Shown: positions 1-7,224, counted from the first letter of the stretch. The stretch: DNA of 13,438 nucleotides from Candidatus Gastranaerophilales bacterium (GCA_947589525.1 CANQAW010000025.1:1-13438); one strand, 5' to 3'. Notes: a model not told the origin generated them from the letters alone. Made by a program: numbers and translations.

Positions 1-34
1 AGAAATATTAAAAGAATAATATAATTATTATTTT

Positions 35-71
35 AGACTGTTTTTAAAAATCAAAGAAAACAGTCTTTTTT
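35..71 (+). terminator. Intrinsic terminator of an upstream gene
   Basis: A perfect 10-bp stem (AGACTGTTTT at 35-44 pairing with AAAACAGTCT at 57-66) encloses a 12-nt loop and runs straight into a T tract (66-71). No gene is visible before it in the window, so it most likely closes a plus-strand gene lying to the left. The stem is AT-rich, so efficiency is uncertain. Confidence 0.75.
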
Positions 72-96
72 AAATTGTAAAAATAAATTATTTAAG

Positions 97-144
97 AAAG
101 TAAGGCTATATTGTTTATAAAAAATTATAGACCTTACTTTTTTT
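97..144 (+). terminator. Second tandem intrinsic terminator
   Basis: A long stem (AAAGTAAGG plus TATA at 97-110, against TATAGACCTTACTTT at 126-140, with one bulged base) is followed by seven T (138-144). It lies 25 nt after the first terminator and ahead of the promoter of the next gene, so it either backs up the first terminator or insulates the downstream gene from read-through. Confidence 0.75.
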
Positions 145-165
145 ATGATATTTTAAAGTTAAAGA

Positions 166-174
166 TGATATAAT
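166..174 (+). promoter_or_regulatory. Extended -10 promoter of the secreted Gln/Glu-rich protein gene
   Basis: TGATATAAT is an extended -10 element (TG, one base, then a perfect TATAAT at 169-174). The -35 region is poor, as is common with extended -10 promoters. Transcription would start near 181, leaving a leader of about 14 nt that contains the ribosome binding site AAAGGA (182-187), 7 nt before the ATG at 195. Confidence 0.55.
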
Positions 175-194
175 GGGGATGAAAGGATAGTATT

Positions 195-719
195 ATGAAA
201 AAATATGCAATCTTAGCTGTTTTGACTTGTCTTTTATCGGCAGGAAACGCATACAGCCAAGAAACGACAATTGATGAAACAGAAATCAAAATGGATTACG
301 CTCAAAAAATACAAGATAATACCGTTGGAGAAGTTAAACAAGATAAGTCAATCGTAGTTGAAATTCCGACATTGGAAATGGAAAGTACAGCCGTAAAAAA
401 TGAACAAACAGAGCTTAAAGATGTTAATAACACGCAATCTGCACCCGAAGCAATTAAAGAAGTAATTCAAACGCTTCCCCCGCAAAAAGAAGCAATTAAC
501 AATGCGCAAGAGCAAAGCGCAGATATACAGGAAGCAAGCGAAAATGAAGCCGTAAAACAAATTCAGGATGTTGGCGAAAATGCGCAATTAACACCGGCTC
601 AAGAAATTCAGAATGCGGATGAAAATACGCAAATAACACCTGCACAAGAAATTCAACCGAAGACAAACAATCTTTTCTTAAAAATTAAAAACAAATTTCC
701 AAAAAAACAAAAAGCGTGA
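195..719 (+). CDS. Small exported Gln/Glu-rich protein with an internal 12-residue repeat
   Basis: I do not recognise a family. The 174-residue product begins with a signal peptide (two Lys, then a hydrophobic stretch to about residue 16, with a plausible signal peptidase I site after Ala19). There is no acceptable lipobox around Cys12, since Thr sits at -1. The mature part is almost entirely polar and low in complexity (Gln, Glu, Ala, Asn), so it is probably disordered. Residues 128-139 and 143-154 are near-identical 12-mers (ENAQLTPAQEIQ and ENTQITPAQEIQ), giving a 15-residue period. The last 15 residues switch to a basic tail (KIKNKFPKKQKA), opposite in charge to the rest, which could bind the wall, membrane or nucleic acid. 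The start is supported by AAAGGA at 182-187. It stands alone between terminators, so it is monocistronic. Confidence 0.75.
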   Translation: MKKYAILAVLTCLLSAGNAYSQETTIDETEIKMDYAQKIQDNTVGEVKQDKSIVVEIPTLEMESTAVKNEQTELKDVNNTQSAPEAIKEVIQTLPPQKEAINNAQEQSADIQEASENEAVKQIQDVGENAQLTPAQEIQNADENTQITPAQEIQPKTNNLFLKIKNKFPKKQKA

Positions 720-836
720 ATGAAACATTTTATTTAAATTGTGACCGCTTGGCAGAGGCTTATATATCCTGTTTTTAGCTGTTTGTTTTTAGCTTAATAT
801 ACAAATTTAATCTTCTGTAATCATTATATTTCGCAT

Positions 837-869
837 AAAGAAAACATTTTAAATAAAATGTTTTCTTTT
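837..869 (+). terminator. Intrinsic terminator after the Gln/Glu-rich protein gene
   Basis: A perfect 14-bp stem (AAAGAAAACATTTT at 837-850 with its exact complement at 855-868) closes on a 4-nt loop. The 3' arm itself ends in TTTCTTT, so the T tract is interrupted but present. It lies 117 nt after the stop codon. The 720-836 stretch ahead of it holds only a short direct repeat (GTTTTTAGCT at 771-780 and 785-794); I see no gene there. Confidence 0.7.
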
Positions 870-973
870 GCGTATGCGCTTGCACAGAAAGAGTTTAGCA
901 CATTTTTCCATATATCACCCATAAAACTTAGCTGTTGAATAAATTATAGAAATTATTTAAGGAGATAAAATAA

Positions 974-2869
974 ATGAAATCAAGAGCTAAGGTGAAAATA
1001 TTGGTCGGCTATCATAAACCTGCGGTTTTACTGAAATCGGATATATACACTCCCATACATCTCGGACGTGCATTAGCTCTTGAACCGACAAAAGACGGGA
1101 ATTTAGATGATAAGGATTATCAATGGCTTTTAGACAACATGATAGGAGACGACACCGGAGATAATATTTCAGAGCTAAACAGATATTTTAACGAAACAAC
1201 GGGTATATACTGGGCTTGGAAAAATTATGAAAAACTTTCAAATCCCGAGTATATCGGTTTTTGCCATTACAGAAGAATATTAGACTTTACAAACACAAAT
1301 GAATTAAAAACGGATGAAGACGTTGGTTGTCCTTCAATTAACTATTTATGCGAAAACTCAAAGTATTTAAATTCCGATAATATACGCAACTGTCTGAAAA
1401 ATAACAAATATATTATAGCAAAGCATTACGAAATTAATCCCGTTTCGCATTTTGAAAACATAGAACATCTGCATGTCGAGGATTATTACAAAACAATATC
1501 AATACTTAAAGAAAAATATCCGAAATATGCAAAATATGCCGATATTTACAACAAGGAAAATAAATGTTATTTTTGCAACCTGTTTATACTGCCTAAAGAA
1601 GATTTTTTTGAATATGCGCAATTTTTATTTGATATGCTGTTTGAAATAAACGAAAAAATCGATAAATCAAATTATTCAATATGCGAAGAAAGAGTTGTTG
1701 CATACATAAGCGAATGGCTGACGGGAATTTTCTTCACTTATCTAAAATCTAAAAATGAAGTTTTAGAGCTTGCGCAAATTTATATTAAAAATACCGATTT
1801 AAAGCCCGTTATTAAACCCGAAACCGAAAATGAAACAGTACTTGTTATGAACAGTGACGAAAATTATATTCCTTATTTGGCGGTCACTATTCAATCCATA
1901 ATTGAAAATTCCAATCCTGATAATTTATACAAAATATTTGTGTTGAATGATAATTTATCAAAATTGCGCAAACGCCAAATTTTAGACATGGAAAAAAGTA
2001 ACATCCGCATTAAATTTATAGATGTAGGGGCATATTTAAGAGAATATAGTGATGACTTATGGTTCACTTGCAGACATTTTTCAAAAGAAGTCTATTTCCG
2101 CTTTTTTATTCCCGAAATATTCAAATATTATAAAAAAGTTCTTTATTGCGATTGTGATGCGGTATTTTTGGAAGATCCGTCAAAATTATTTAATACTGAT
2201 ATGGAAGATAACATAATAGGTGCCGTGATAGATACTTGTATTAACGCACAACTGCATACAAATAAGGGTAATTGTTATTTTGAAAAATTAAATTTAAAAA
2301 ATCCTGCAAAATATTTTAATTCAGGATTAATGCTATTTAATATACAAAAAAGCATTGAATTTAATCTGATTAAAAAATGCATAAAAAAACTCAAAGAAAT
2401 AAAACAACCACTAACGGTCGATCAGGACGTATTAAATATAGTATGCGAAGGCAGGGTAAAATTTTTGGATGAGCGCTGGAACGTTGAAAATCATATTATA
2501 AATGAAGAAGTAAATTTAAAAAAAATAATGCCTTCTAAACTTTATTATAAATATATTAGCTCGTTAAATGAGCCTAAATATCTGCACTATACCTCAGATA
2601 TTAAGCCTTGGCAATATGCTTCGAGCTATAACGCACATTATTTTTGGAAATTTGCCAGAAAAACATCCTTCTATGAAGAAATAATATACAGAAACACACA
2701 AAATAAACCAAATGCAAATCTCCATAAAAAAGAAAAATTTTACAATAATTTTCTTCAGAGATTATTTTCGGTTAAAAACAACAATTCAAGGCCTTTAAAA
2801 CCATACAAAATACTTACAATTTTCGGTATAAAATTCAAATTTAAAAATAATAAAGCTCTTGAAAATTAA
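974..2869 (+). CDS. Two-domain glycosyltransferase: DUF4422 fused to GT family 8
   Basis: Predicted cytoplasmic or membrane-associated enzyme adding sugars to a surface glycan (capsule, LPS or glycoprotein); substrates cannot be read from sequence. Residues about 6-265 match the DUF4422 family of capsule/LPS glycosyltransferases (KILVGYHKP near the start, the SELNRYFNE...YWAWKNY region, then the hallmark IGFCHYRRIL at about 94-103). Residues about 288-555 form a GT8 domain: VLVMNSDENY opening strand, metal-binding DxD at D393-C-D395 in LYCDCDAVF, FNSGLMLFN around 448-456, DQDVLN at 483-488, and the closing HYTSDIKPW at 538-546. The usual Gly of HYxGxxKPW is Ser here. A short basic/hydrophobic tail (about 610-631) may act as a membrane or partner contact. 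AAGGAGA at 959-965, 8 nt before the ATG, fixes the start. No polysaccharide cluster surrounds it; it appears to stand alone and converges with the next gene, with 14 nt between stops. Confidence 0.9.
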   Translation: MKSRAKVKILVGYHKPAVLLKSDIYTPIHLGRALALEPTKDGNLDDKDYQWLLDNMIGDDTGDNISELNRYFNETTGIYWAWKNYEKLSNPEYIGFCHYRRILDFTNTNELKTDEDVGCPSINYLCENSKYLNSDNIRNCLKNNKYIIAKHYEINPVSHFENIEHLHVEDYYKTISILKEKYPKYAKYADIYNKENKCYFCNLFILPKEDFFEYAQFLFDMLFEINEKIDKSNYSICEERVVAYISEWLTGIFFTYLKSKNEVLELAQIYIKNTDLKPVIKPETENETVLVMNSDENYIPYLAVTIQSIIENSNPDNLYKIFVLNDNLSKLRKRQILDMEKSNIRIKFIDVGAYLREYSDDLWFTCRHFSKEVYFRFFIPEIFKYYKKVLYCDCDAVFLEDPSKLFNTDMEDNIIGAVIDTCINAQLHTNKGNCYFEKLNLKNPAKYFNSGLMLFNIQKSIEFNLIKKCIKKLKEIKQPLTVDQDVLNIVCEGRVKFLDERWNVENHIINEEVNLKKIMPSKLYYKYISSLNEPKYLHYTSDIKPWQYASSYNAHYFWKFARKTSFYEEIIYRNTQNKPNANLHKKEKFYNNFLQRLFSVKNNNSRPLKPYKILTIFGIKFKFKNNKALEN

Positions 2870-2883
2870 TGCAAAATTGCAAA

Positions 2884-3672
2884 TTATTGAGCTTGTTCAA
2901 CTCTGTGCTCAAAAGAGTTAAATTTATTTTTGTAATAGAATTTTGAATTATTATTATCGGTTAAAAGTATAATACCTGAAACTTTACATCTTTTGCGCTT
3001 TGTTTTGGGAGGAAAAACCAAAGGAGTGGTGTGTTCAAAAGTTTTAATTAATTTAGCCATTTTGTCTTTATCTTCCTGCGATATTGTCGGGCTTGAAACG
3101 TGAATATCATAAATAGTTCCGTCGTATCTTACATAAAAAGAAAAATAAAGCATTGTATTAAGAGGATAAGCGTCAAGCTCGGGTAATTCATAAGATTTAT
3201 CCAAAATTGCATTTTGCAAATTTTCATGCCAATCCGACCAATTAACGGCTATATGATTATACCTTCTGTTAATCCTGTTTTTTTCAATTTTAAGGTATTC
3301 GGCGTAGTATGCGGGATCTGTTTTGATATTTTTGTTTTGGAGATTAATTTCTTGAATATTAGTGCCGATTTCGGAATTATTAACAACTCCGGAATTATTA
3401 ACAGATTTTGAATTATTTTTAATATCGGTATTTTGAAAAGAAACTGCACTTTTATTTTGGGCGGGATTAGCGTCGGAATTATTTTTAAAATTTGCCTCTT
3501 TAGATTGTAAATCAAGGGATTTAACGTTTAAATACTCGCTTTGGGAATTGTTAATTTCAAAAGCCTGATTGGAAATGCGGACACGTGCAGTTGTTTTTGT
3601 ATCAACGGAAACAACAACTACGGTCAATACAGCCAGAAATATGAGCAAATATATAATTTTATTTGAAGGCAT
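2884..3672 (-). CDS. Membrane-anchored protein with a TonB/TolA C-terminal-like domain
   Basis: A 262-residue protein with one N-terminal membrane segment (about 6-22), so the rest is probably periplasmic. Residues 30-120 are an Asn/Ser-rich, probably disordered linker with repeated NNS units (41, 64, 86, 92, 98). Residues about 170-238 resemble the TonB_C fold: MLYFSFYVRYDGTIYDIHVSS, then PLVFPPKTKRKRCKVSGIILL in the place of the family's PplP...v.v.f.l segment. TonB and TolA proteins span the periplasm with a disordered linker and touch outer-membrane partners with this domain. This architecture fits, but the linker is Asn-rich rather than Pro-rich. It is the last gene of a three-gene operon, starting 5 nt after the stop of the FHA gene with only a weak ribosome binding site, which suggests translational coupling. 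An adaptor role is inference. Confidence 0.65.
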   Translation of the reverse strand: MPSNKIIYLLIFLAVLTVVVVSVDTKTTARVRISNQAFEINNSQSEYLNVKSLDLQSKEANFKNNSDANPAQNKSAVSFQNTDIKNNSKSVNNSGVVNNSEIGTNIQEINLQNKNIKTDPAYYAEYLKIEKNRINRRYNHIAVNWSDWHENLQNAILDKSYELPELDAYPLNTMLYFSFYVRYDGTIYDIHVSSPTISQEDKDKMAKLIKTFEHTTPLVFPPKTKRKRCKVSGIILLTDNNNSKFYYKNKFNSFEHRVEQAQ

Positions 3673-3677
3673 TTTAA

Positions 3678-5261
3678 TTAATCCAATGAATTTAGCAGCT
3701 CATTACAGTTGTTTATTTTAAACATTGTTTCCGAAAGCAAATTTGTTTCCGCAATTAATAGTGCCGTCGGAACAAGAGCCGTAACAAAACTTAAGAACAT
3801 TCCCTGTACATCACTTCCGATTTCGGAAACAAAATATGAAACATTCATGGTAAACTCAATCAAAATAATAAAGCAGGCAATAAATAAAACAATTTTACGC
3901 TCACTGTCCAAACTTTTGGTGGAATCAAGCCCTAAAATGGTAACACCGTGCGAATTATAATCGTGAAAGCCGTCAAACTTGATTACTTCCGAACCTTTAA
4001 TTTGTTTTCCCAAAGTGAAAGACCTTACAAAAGAAAAGAAAGCAAAAATAATAAGAAAAGTTGACAAAACAAGAAACACGGGAGAAAACCTCAGTCCCGA
4101 AATTCTGACCCAGTTAGCCGCTTCTGGAAAACAACCGGCTAAAGTGTTTGAAACGCCGTAAGCCAGAAAAGGCGAGGTAAACAGTCCGACGAAAAATTCC
4201 ACAACCATCTTCATTTGGTTATTAACAAGATTATTTTTAATATTATTAATTCGATTTTGGCTTAATGAGTTTAGATATTTATGAATTAAAATGCGATAAT
4301 TTTTCATAACCGACTCAAAATCTTCCCTGTATTCATAATTAGAAAGCAGAAGTTTATTTTTTTCGGATTGGAACTTAAAATATCCGCTTCCCATAGTTGA
4401 AATAACAAGAGCACCGACAAAGAGAAACGAAATAAATATTGCACCCAAAACAAAGTTAGGAACTTGGTTGTAATATAAAAGGTTTATAAAATATATCACT
4501 ATCATAAAAATTACGCCGAATTGCACAATGAATTTATGCACCGAGGAAGAATTAACAACCCTTCTTGAATTGTTATAGTCCAAAAGGGAGAAAACCGCCT
4601 GCTTTATGAGCATGCATACGGTTATTAAAATAGCCGAAACGCAAATTAAAAAACCGAAATTAGTAGTCAGATTAAGCGAACTGGCGGAAGTGCTTATTTT
4701 AAGACCAAGCAGAAAATTTGTAATGGCAAAAGAGCAGACAAAACAAAGCACAACCATGGTTACATTAAGCGCAAAAGAAGTATTTGAAGCGGATTTTATA
4801 AAACTTTTTAATTCAAAAATTTTATATCCGATTTCTTTAACGATAGCTACTCGATTTTTTTCAATTTCGCCTTCAAAACCCGAAGTATTATTATTTTGAA
4901 TATTAATTGCCTGATTGTGCGCTTTTTCAATTTGACCTTGAAAAGTCTCGGAATTAACACTTGCCAATACGGGGATTTCAACATTAAACTCAATTGCAAA
5001 AGGCAGCTTAGAGTTCTTTAGGGAGAAATTTTTGCCTGCAAGTATTTTTGTAAAATTTTTATTGTTACATAAGAAACTGTCGGAGCCTGAAGCGTTAACA
5101 ACAATGTAGTTTGAATATTTTTCACTGTAAACGAGCTTTAAAATTTCACCATTGAATAAAGAATCAATTGTGAAATCAAAATCCGAATTATTTCCTATGG
5201 TAATAACTTCTTTATTTTCAAACGACTTGGAAATTTGATTATACTTAATTGTAACCTTCAT
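3678..5261 (-). CDS. Multi-pass membrane protein with a degenerate N-terminal FHA domain
   Basis: A 527-residue protein. Residues 1-95 read as an FHA-like beta sandwich (KEVITIGNNSDFDFTID in the place of the classical ITIGR...DI.l.d, later SFLCNNKNF as in the G..vNg region). The phosphothreonine-binding Arg after Gly is replaced by Asn, and the usual Ser/His pair is not evident, so phosphopeptide binding is doubtful. A Gln/Asn-rich linker (about 105-130) follows. Membrane segments are predicted at about 162-187, 201-224, 243-265, 268-289, 352-373 (weaker), 393-413, 456-478 and 487-506, with a charged cytoplasmic-looking stretch at 296-350. The final ALVPTALLIAE helix loosely recalls MotA/TolQ/ExbB proton-channel proteins; I would not call it homologous on this. 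The gene begins 4 nt after the VWA gene stop, with the ribosome binding site lying inside that gene's last codons. It is probably the membrane core of a complex with its two neighbours. Confidence 0.65.
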   Translation of the reverse strand: MKVTIKYNQISKSFENKEVITIGNNSDFDFTIDSLFNGEILKLVYSEKYSNYIVVNASGSDSFLCNNKNFTKILAGKNFSLKNSKLPFAIEFNVEIPVLASVNSETFQGQIEKAHNQAINIQNNNTSGFEGEIEKNRVAIVKEIGYKIFELKSFIKSASNTSFALNVTMVVLCFVCSFAITNFLLGLKISTSASSLNLTTNFGFLICVSAILITVCMLIKQAVFSLLDYNNSRRVVNSSSVHKFIVQFGVIFMIVIYFINLLYYNQVPNFVLGAIFISFLFVGALVISTMGSGYFKFQSEKNKLLLSNYEYREDFESVMKNYRILIHKYLNSLSQNRINNIKNNLVNNQMKMVVEFFVGLFTSPFLAYGVSNTLAGCFPEAANWVRISGLRFSPVFLVLSTFLIIFAFFSFVRSFTLGKQIKGSEVIKFDGFHDYNSHGVTILGLDSTKSLDSERKIVLFIACFIILIEFTMNVSYFVSEIGSDVQGMFLSFVTALVPTALLIAETNLLSETMFKINNCNELLNSLD

Positions 5262-5265
5262 TAAC

Positions 5266-5931
5266 TTACCTGCCGATTGCGTTTAAAAAACGTCTTAAAA
5301 CTTTATTTGAAGCAATTTCGTTGCCGATGATAAGATTTGTTTCGCCAAGCACGGGAGTTAATTTTTCTTTAACCAAATCAAGTTTTTCGGGCGAAGCGTA
5401 CAAAAACATCATTGAAAGCGTGCCAAGCTTTTGTTTAAGCAAGGATACATCCTGCGGAAGCTTGTCCCAGTTAATTTGTTTTTCGGTTGAGCCTTCATTT
5501 TCCAAATCGCCGATTACAACAACTCCGTTGACATAACCGTCTTGTTTTAAATTTTCCAGATAGTTAAATGCTTTTTTTATACCCAGACCGTAAGCTGTTC
5601 CGTATTCTTCGGGGTCAAGCTTTGTAAATTTATCCAATGATTTTCTGATTTCGGAGCCTGATTGAGCCGAACCTTCGTATATTATATATGCGTCTTGCGA
5701 AACTCTGATAATTTTTATATGGTCTTCAGGGTCAAGCATGGAGCATAACTGCCTTATTAACATTTTTTGACTATTAAGGTTTGATTGATTTGAAGCGGAA
5801 GCATCAACCACAAACATTATTGCAGCCTTTTTAAAGTCATCAACCTTGATTTTAGAAAGACCAAAAATCAACATAAATACAAAGCCGATAAAAACTATCG
5901 AAAAAACAAGTAATTTAATTCTGTTATCCAT
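5266..5931 (-). CDS. Membrane-anchored von Willebrand factor A (VWA) domain protein with intact MIDAS
   Basis: A 221-residue protein: one N-terminal membrane segment (about 7-25), then a VWA domain from about residue 35. The metal-ion-dependent adhesion site is complete: D43-A-S45-A-S47 in FVVDASASN, T112 in YGTAYGLG, and D142 in VVVIGDLEN. VWA domains with these residues bind Mg2+ and clamp onto an acidic residue of a partner protein, so this is likely the metal-dependent docking part of an envelope complex. It is first in a three-gene operon (VWA, FHA-membrane, TonB-C-like) with gaps of 4 and 5 nt. An in-frame TAG 15 nt upstream rules out an upstream start. No ribosome binding site is visible before the ATG; transcription may begin at or beside the start codon (see the promoter entry). 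The family assignment is firm; the process it serves is unknown. Confidence 0.8.
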   Translation of the reverse strand: MDNRIKLLVFSIVFIGFVFMLIFGLSKIKVDDFKKAAIMFVVDASASNQSNLNSQKMLIRQLCSMLDPEDHIKIIRVSQDAYIIYEGSAQSGSEIRKSLDKFTKLDPEEYGTAYGLGIKKAFNYLENLKQDGYVNGVVVIGDLENEGSTEKQINWDKLPQDVSLLKQKLGTLSMMFLYASPEKLDLVKEKLTPVLGETNLIIGNEIASNKVLRRFLNAIGR

Positions 5932-5937
5932 ATAACT

Positions 5938-5966
5938 AAAATACTATACTTTAGCAAAACAGGCAA
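5938..5966 (-). promoter_or_regulatory. Candidate promoter of the VWA/FHA/TonB-C operon (possibly leaderless)
   Basis: On the minus strand, TTGCCT (5961-5966) and TATTTT (5938-5943) are separated by exactly 17 nt, each matching consensus at 4 of 6 positions. The expected transcription start is at or next to the ATG at 5931, which agrees with the absence of a ribosome binding site. It is a weak match, so read-through from the SIMPL gene 72 nt upstream is an alternative; no terminator is seen in that gap. Confidence 0.35.
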
Positions 5967-6003
5967 TAATTTCGAATAATTATACTTGATATGAATGAAA
6001 ATT

Positions 6004-6732
6004 CTATCTGACTTTAAATACAACGTTTACAACAGCCGTAACTTTTTTATCAATTGAAGTTGTATCATTATATCCGTAATCGGAAACCATTGTCGAATCG
6101 GACGGCGTAATTTGAAAAACGCCCATTTTAACCTGTTTTACACGTCCAACCTTAGAGCCGGTAGCGCTCAACATGGAATTTGCTCTTTGTTTGGCATCAA
6201 TAGTGGCTTCTTTTAATAAATCTATTTTGATTGTAGCCAAATCAGAATAGTAATATTCGGGCTCTCTAATATCCAAACCGATTGAATCGGAAGAAAGAGA
6301 TTGAATATCGGTTGAAATTTGTTTTATTTTGATAACGTCATTTGATTTAAATTCTATTACCTCATCGGCGCTGTAGCTTACAACGTCATTTATATTAACA
6401 CCGCCCGAAGGAAGCGAGCGATAGTTATAATATCCTGAAATCGGCTTAACTTCTATATCTTCCTGTTTTATTCCTTTAGAGATAAGATACTTAATTACTT
6501 TTGGCTCTTGCGCTTTAATTTTAGCGTATGAAGCTGATTGAGCAGGAGTTTTGGCAGTAATGGAAATCCTCAGTTTTGCACTGTCGGATTTAACGATTTT
6601 ATATGCTGAACCCGTAACGGTTATATTTTCTGCATTTTGAATTTTTGAAGCAAAAATTAAAGAACACAATAAAAGTGAAAAACAAACAACGATACATGAA
6701 ACCAATATCTGAAATTCTTTAATTTTTGACAT
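6004..6732 (-). CDS. SIMPL (DUF541, YggE-like) envelope protein
   Basis: A 242-residue member of the SIMPL/DUF541 family, which includes E. coli YggE and Brucella BP26. Members are exported, form ring-like oligomers and are linked to oxidative or envelope stress; the molecular role is not settled. A signal or anchor segment spans about 8-28, followed by the typical first strand (NITVTGSA), the central region with the alternating DLLKEATIDAKQRANSML helix (the family's conserved A...A...A helix) and the closing strand VTAVVNVVFKV. A start 30 nt further upstream (6762) is open, but that ATG overlaps the promoter -10, while AAGGAG (6739-6744) lies 6 nt before the ATG at 6732, so I chose 6732. It sits between the toxin-like pair and the VWA operon with its own promoter, so functional linkage to either is not implied. 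Confidence 0.85.
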   Translation of the reverse strand: MSKIKEFQILVSCIVVCFSLLLCSLIFASKIQNAENITVTGSAYKIVKSDSAKLRISITAKTPAQSASYAKIKAQEPKVIKYLISKGIKQEDIEVKPISGYYNYRSLPSGGVNINDVVSYSADEVIEFKSNDVIKIKQISTDIQSLSSDSIGLDIREPEYYYSDLATIKIDLLKEATIDAKQRANSMLSATGSKVGRVKQVKMGVFQITPSDSTMVSDYGYNDTTSIDKKVTAVVNVVFKVR

Positions 6733-6753
6733 ATAATTCTCCTTTTTGAAGAA

Positions 6754-6782
6754 ATTATACATCCTAATAAATTAATTCGCAA
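6754..6782 (-). promoter_or_regulatory. Promoter of the SIMPL gene
   Basis: On the minus strand a -35 TTGCGA (6777-6782), a 17-nt spacer and a perfect -10 TATAAT (6754-6759) lie just downstream of the preceding gene's stop codon. The start would fall near 6747, giving a leader of about 15 nt that contains AAGGAG. The -10 overlaps the upstream in-frame ATG (6760-6762), which therefore cannot be the translation start from this promoter. Confidence 0.65.
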
Positions 6783-6789
6783 CAGCAAT

Positions 6790-7224
6790 TTATCTGCTTG
6801 AATAATATTCATCAACGGTATTTGATACATGTTTAGCGCTGTCAAGAAAGTATTTAAAATTATCGGGCTCATCTATAAAATCAAGTATTTGACTTTTTGT
6901 CCCTTCAAACATGTTTTGATAAAACAATCTGTCGCTGTTTTTGTGATGACAGGAAGCAACAAGCCTTCTTAAATCTTTGGGGTTATTTTCATTATATTCA
7001 ATATAAAAAATTACCTGATTGTTAGACTCGGGAACGTTATATCCCGCATATACCTTTGAAAAAATTCCGTTTTCGGGAACTTCGCGTTGAGCAATATCGT
7101 AAAGGAAATTAACGCATTTGTGAGTGTAATCAATTATTTGTTCGTCTTTTGACATGTTATTAGTATCACCTTTAAAAGACAATTGATTAATGTTGTTGTT
7201 AAAATTTTTGTTAATTTTGTCCAT
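6790..7224 (-). CDS. Small protein overlapping the toxin-like gene; candidate immunity or partner protein
   Basis: I recognise no family. The 144-residue product has no signal peptide or membrane segment and is rich in Asp, Glu, Asn and aromatic residues (YAGYNVPE, VIFYIEYNE, FKYFLDSAK), a small alpha/beta composition. Its ATG lies inside the last codons of the 661-residue toxin-like gene (14-nt overlap, different frame), preceded by AAGG 6 nt upstream, so the two are co-transcribed and probably translationally coupled. Tight overlap with a toxin-like gene, small size and cytoplasmic character are what an immunity protein would show, but this is inference from position only. The N-terminus (NNINQLSFKGD, about 10-20) is Asn-rich and ends in a short F-K-G motif. 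An internal start at residue 24 with AAAGGTGA 10 nt before it is possible and would remove that motif. Confidence 0.7.
   Translation of the reverse strand: MDKINKNFNNNINQLSFKGDTNNMSKDEQIIDYTHKCVNFLYDIAQREVPENGIFSKVYAGYNVPESNNQVIFYIEYNENNPKDLRRLVASCHHKNSDRLFYQNMFEGTKSQILDFIDEPDNFKYFLDSAKHVSNTVDEYYSSR

Noticed and set aside
195..260. Lipoprotein signal in the Gln/Glu-rich protein (Cys12)
   Set aside because: Thr at -1 does not fit a lipobox, and the Cys lies within the hydrophobic core; a standard signal peptide fits better.
348..587. 79-residue open frame on the minus strand
   Set aside because: It is antisense to the Gln/Glu-rich protein gene; the hydrophobic product is an artefact of the AT-rich, Glu/Gln codon pattern, and no ribosome binding site precedes it.
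2887..2912. Inverted repeat TTGAGC/GCTCAA near the convergent gene ends
   Set aside because: Only 6 bp with a 14-nt loop, inside coding sequence and without a T tract; too weak to call a terminator.
3373..3403. Direct repeat GGAATTATTAACA (3373-3385 and 3391-3403)
   Set aside because: It simply encodes the repeated Asn-Asn-Ser linker of the TonB-C-like protein; not an att site or CRISPR.
3249..3515. 88-residue minus-strand open frame in another frame
   Set aside because: It lies inside the TonB-C-like gene; its repeated Ile/Pro/Leu blocks are the NNS repeat region read out of frame.
6733..6762. N-terminal extension of the SIMPL protein (10 residues)
   Set aside because: The upstream ATG overlaps the promoter -10, and the good ribosome binding site AAGGAG falls inside the extension.
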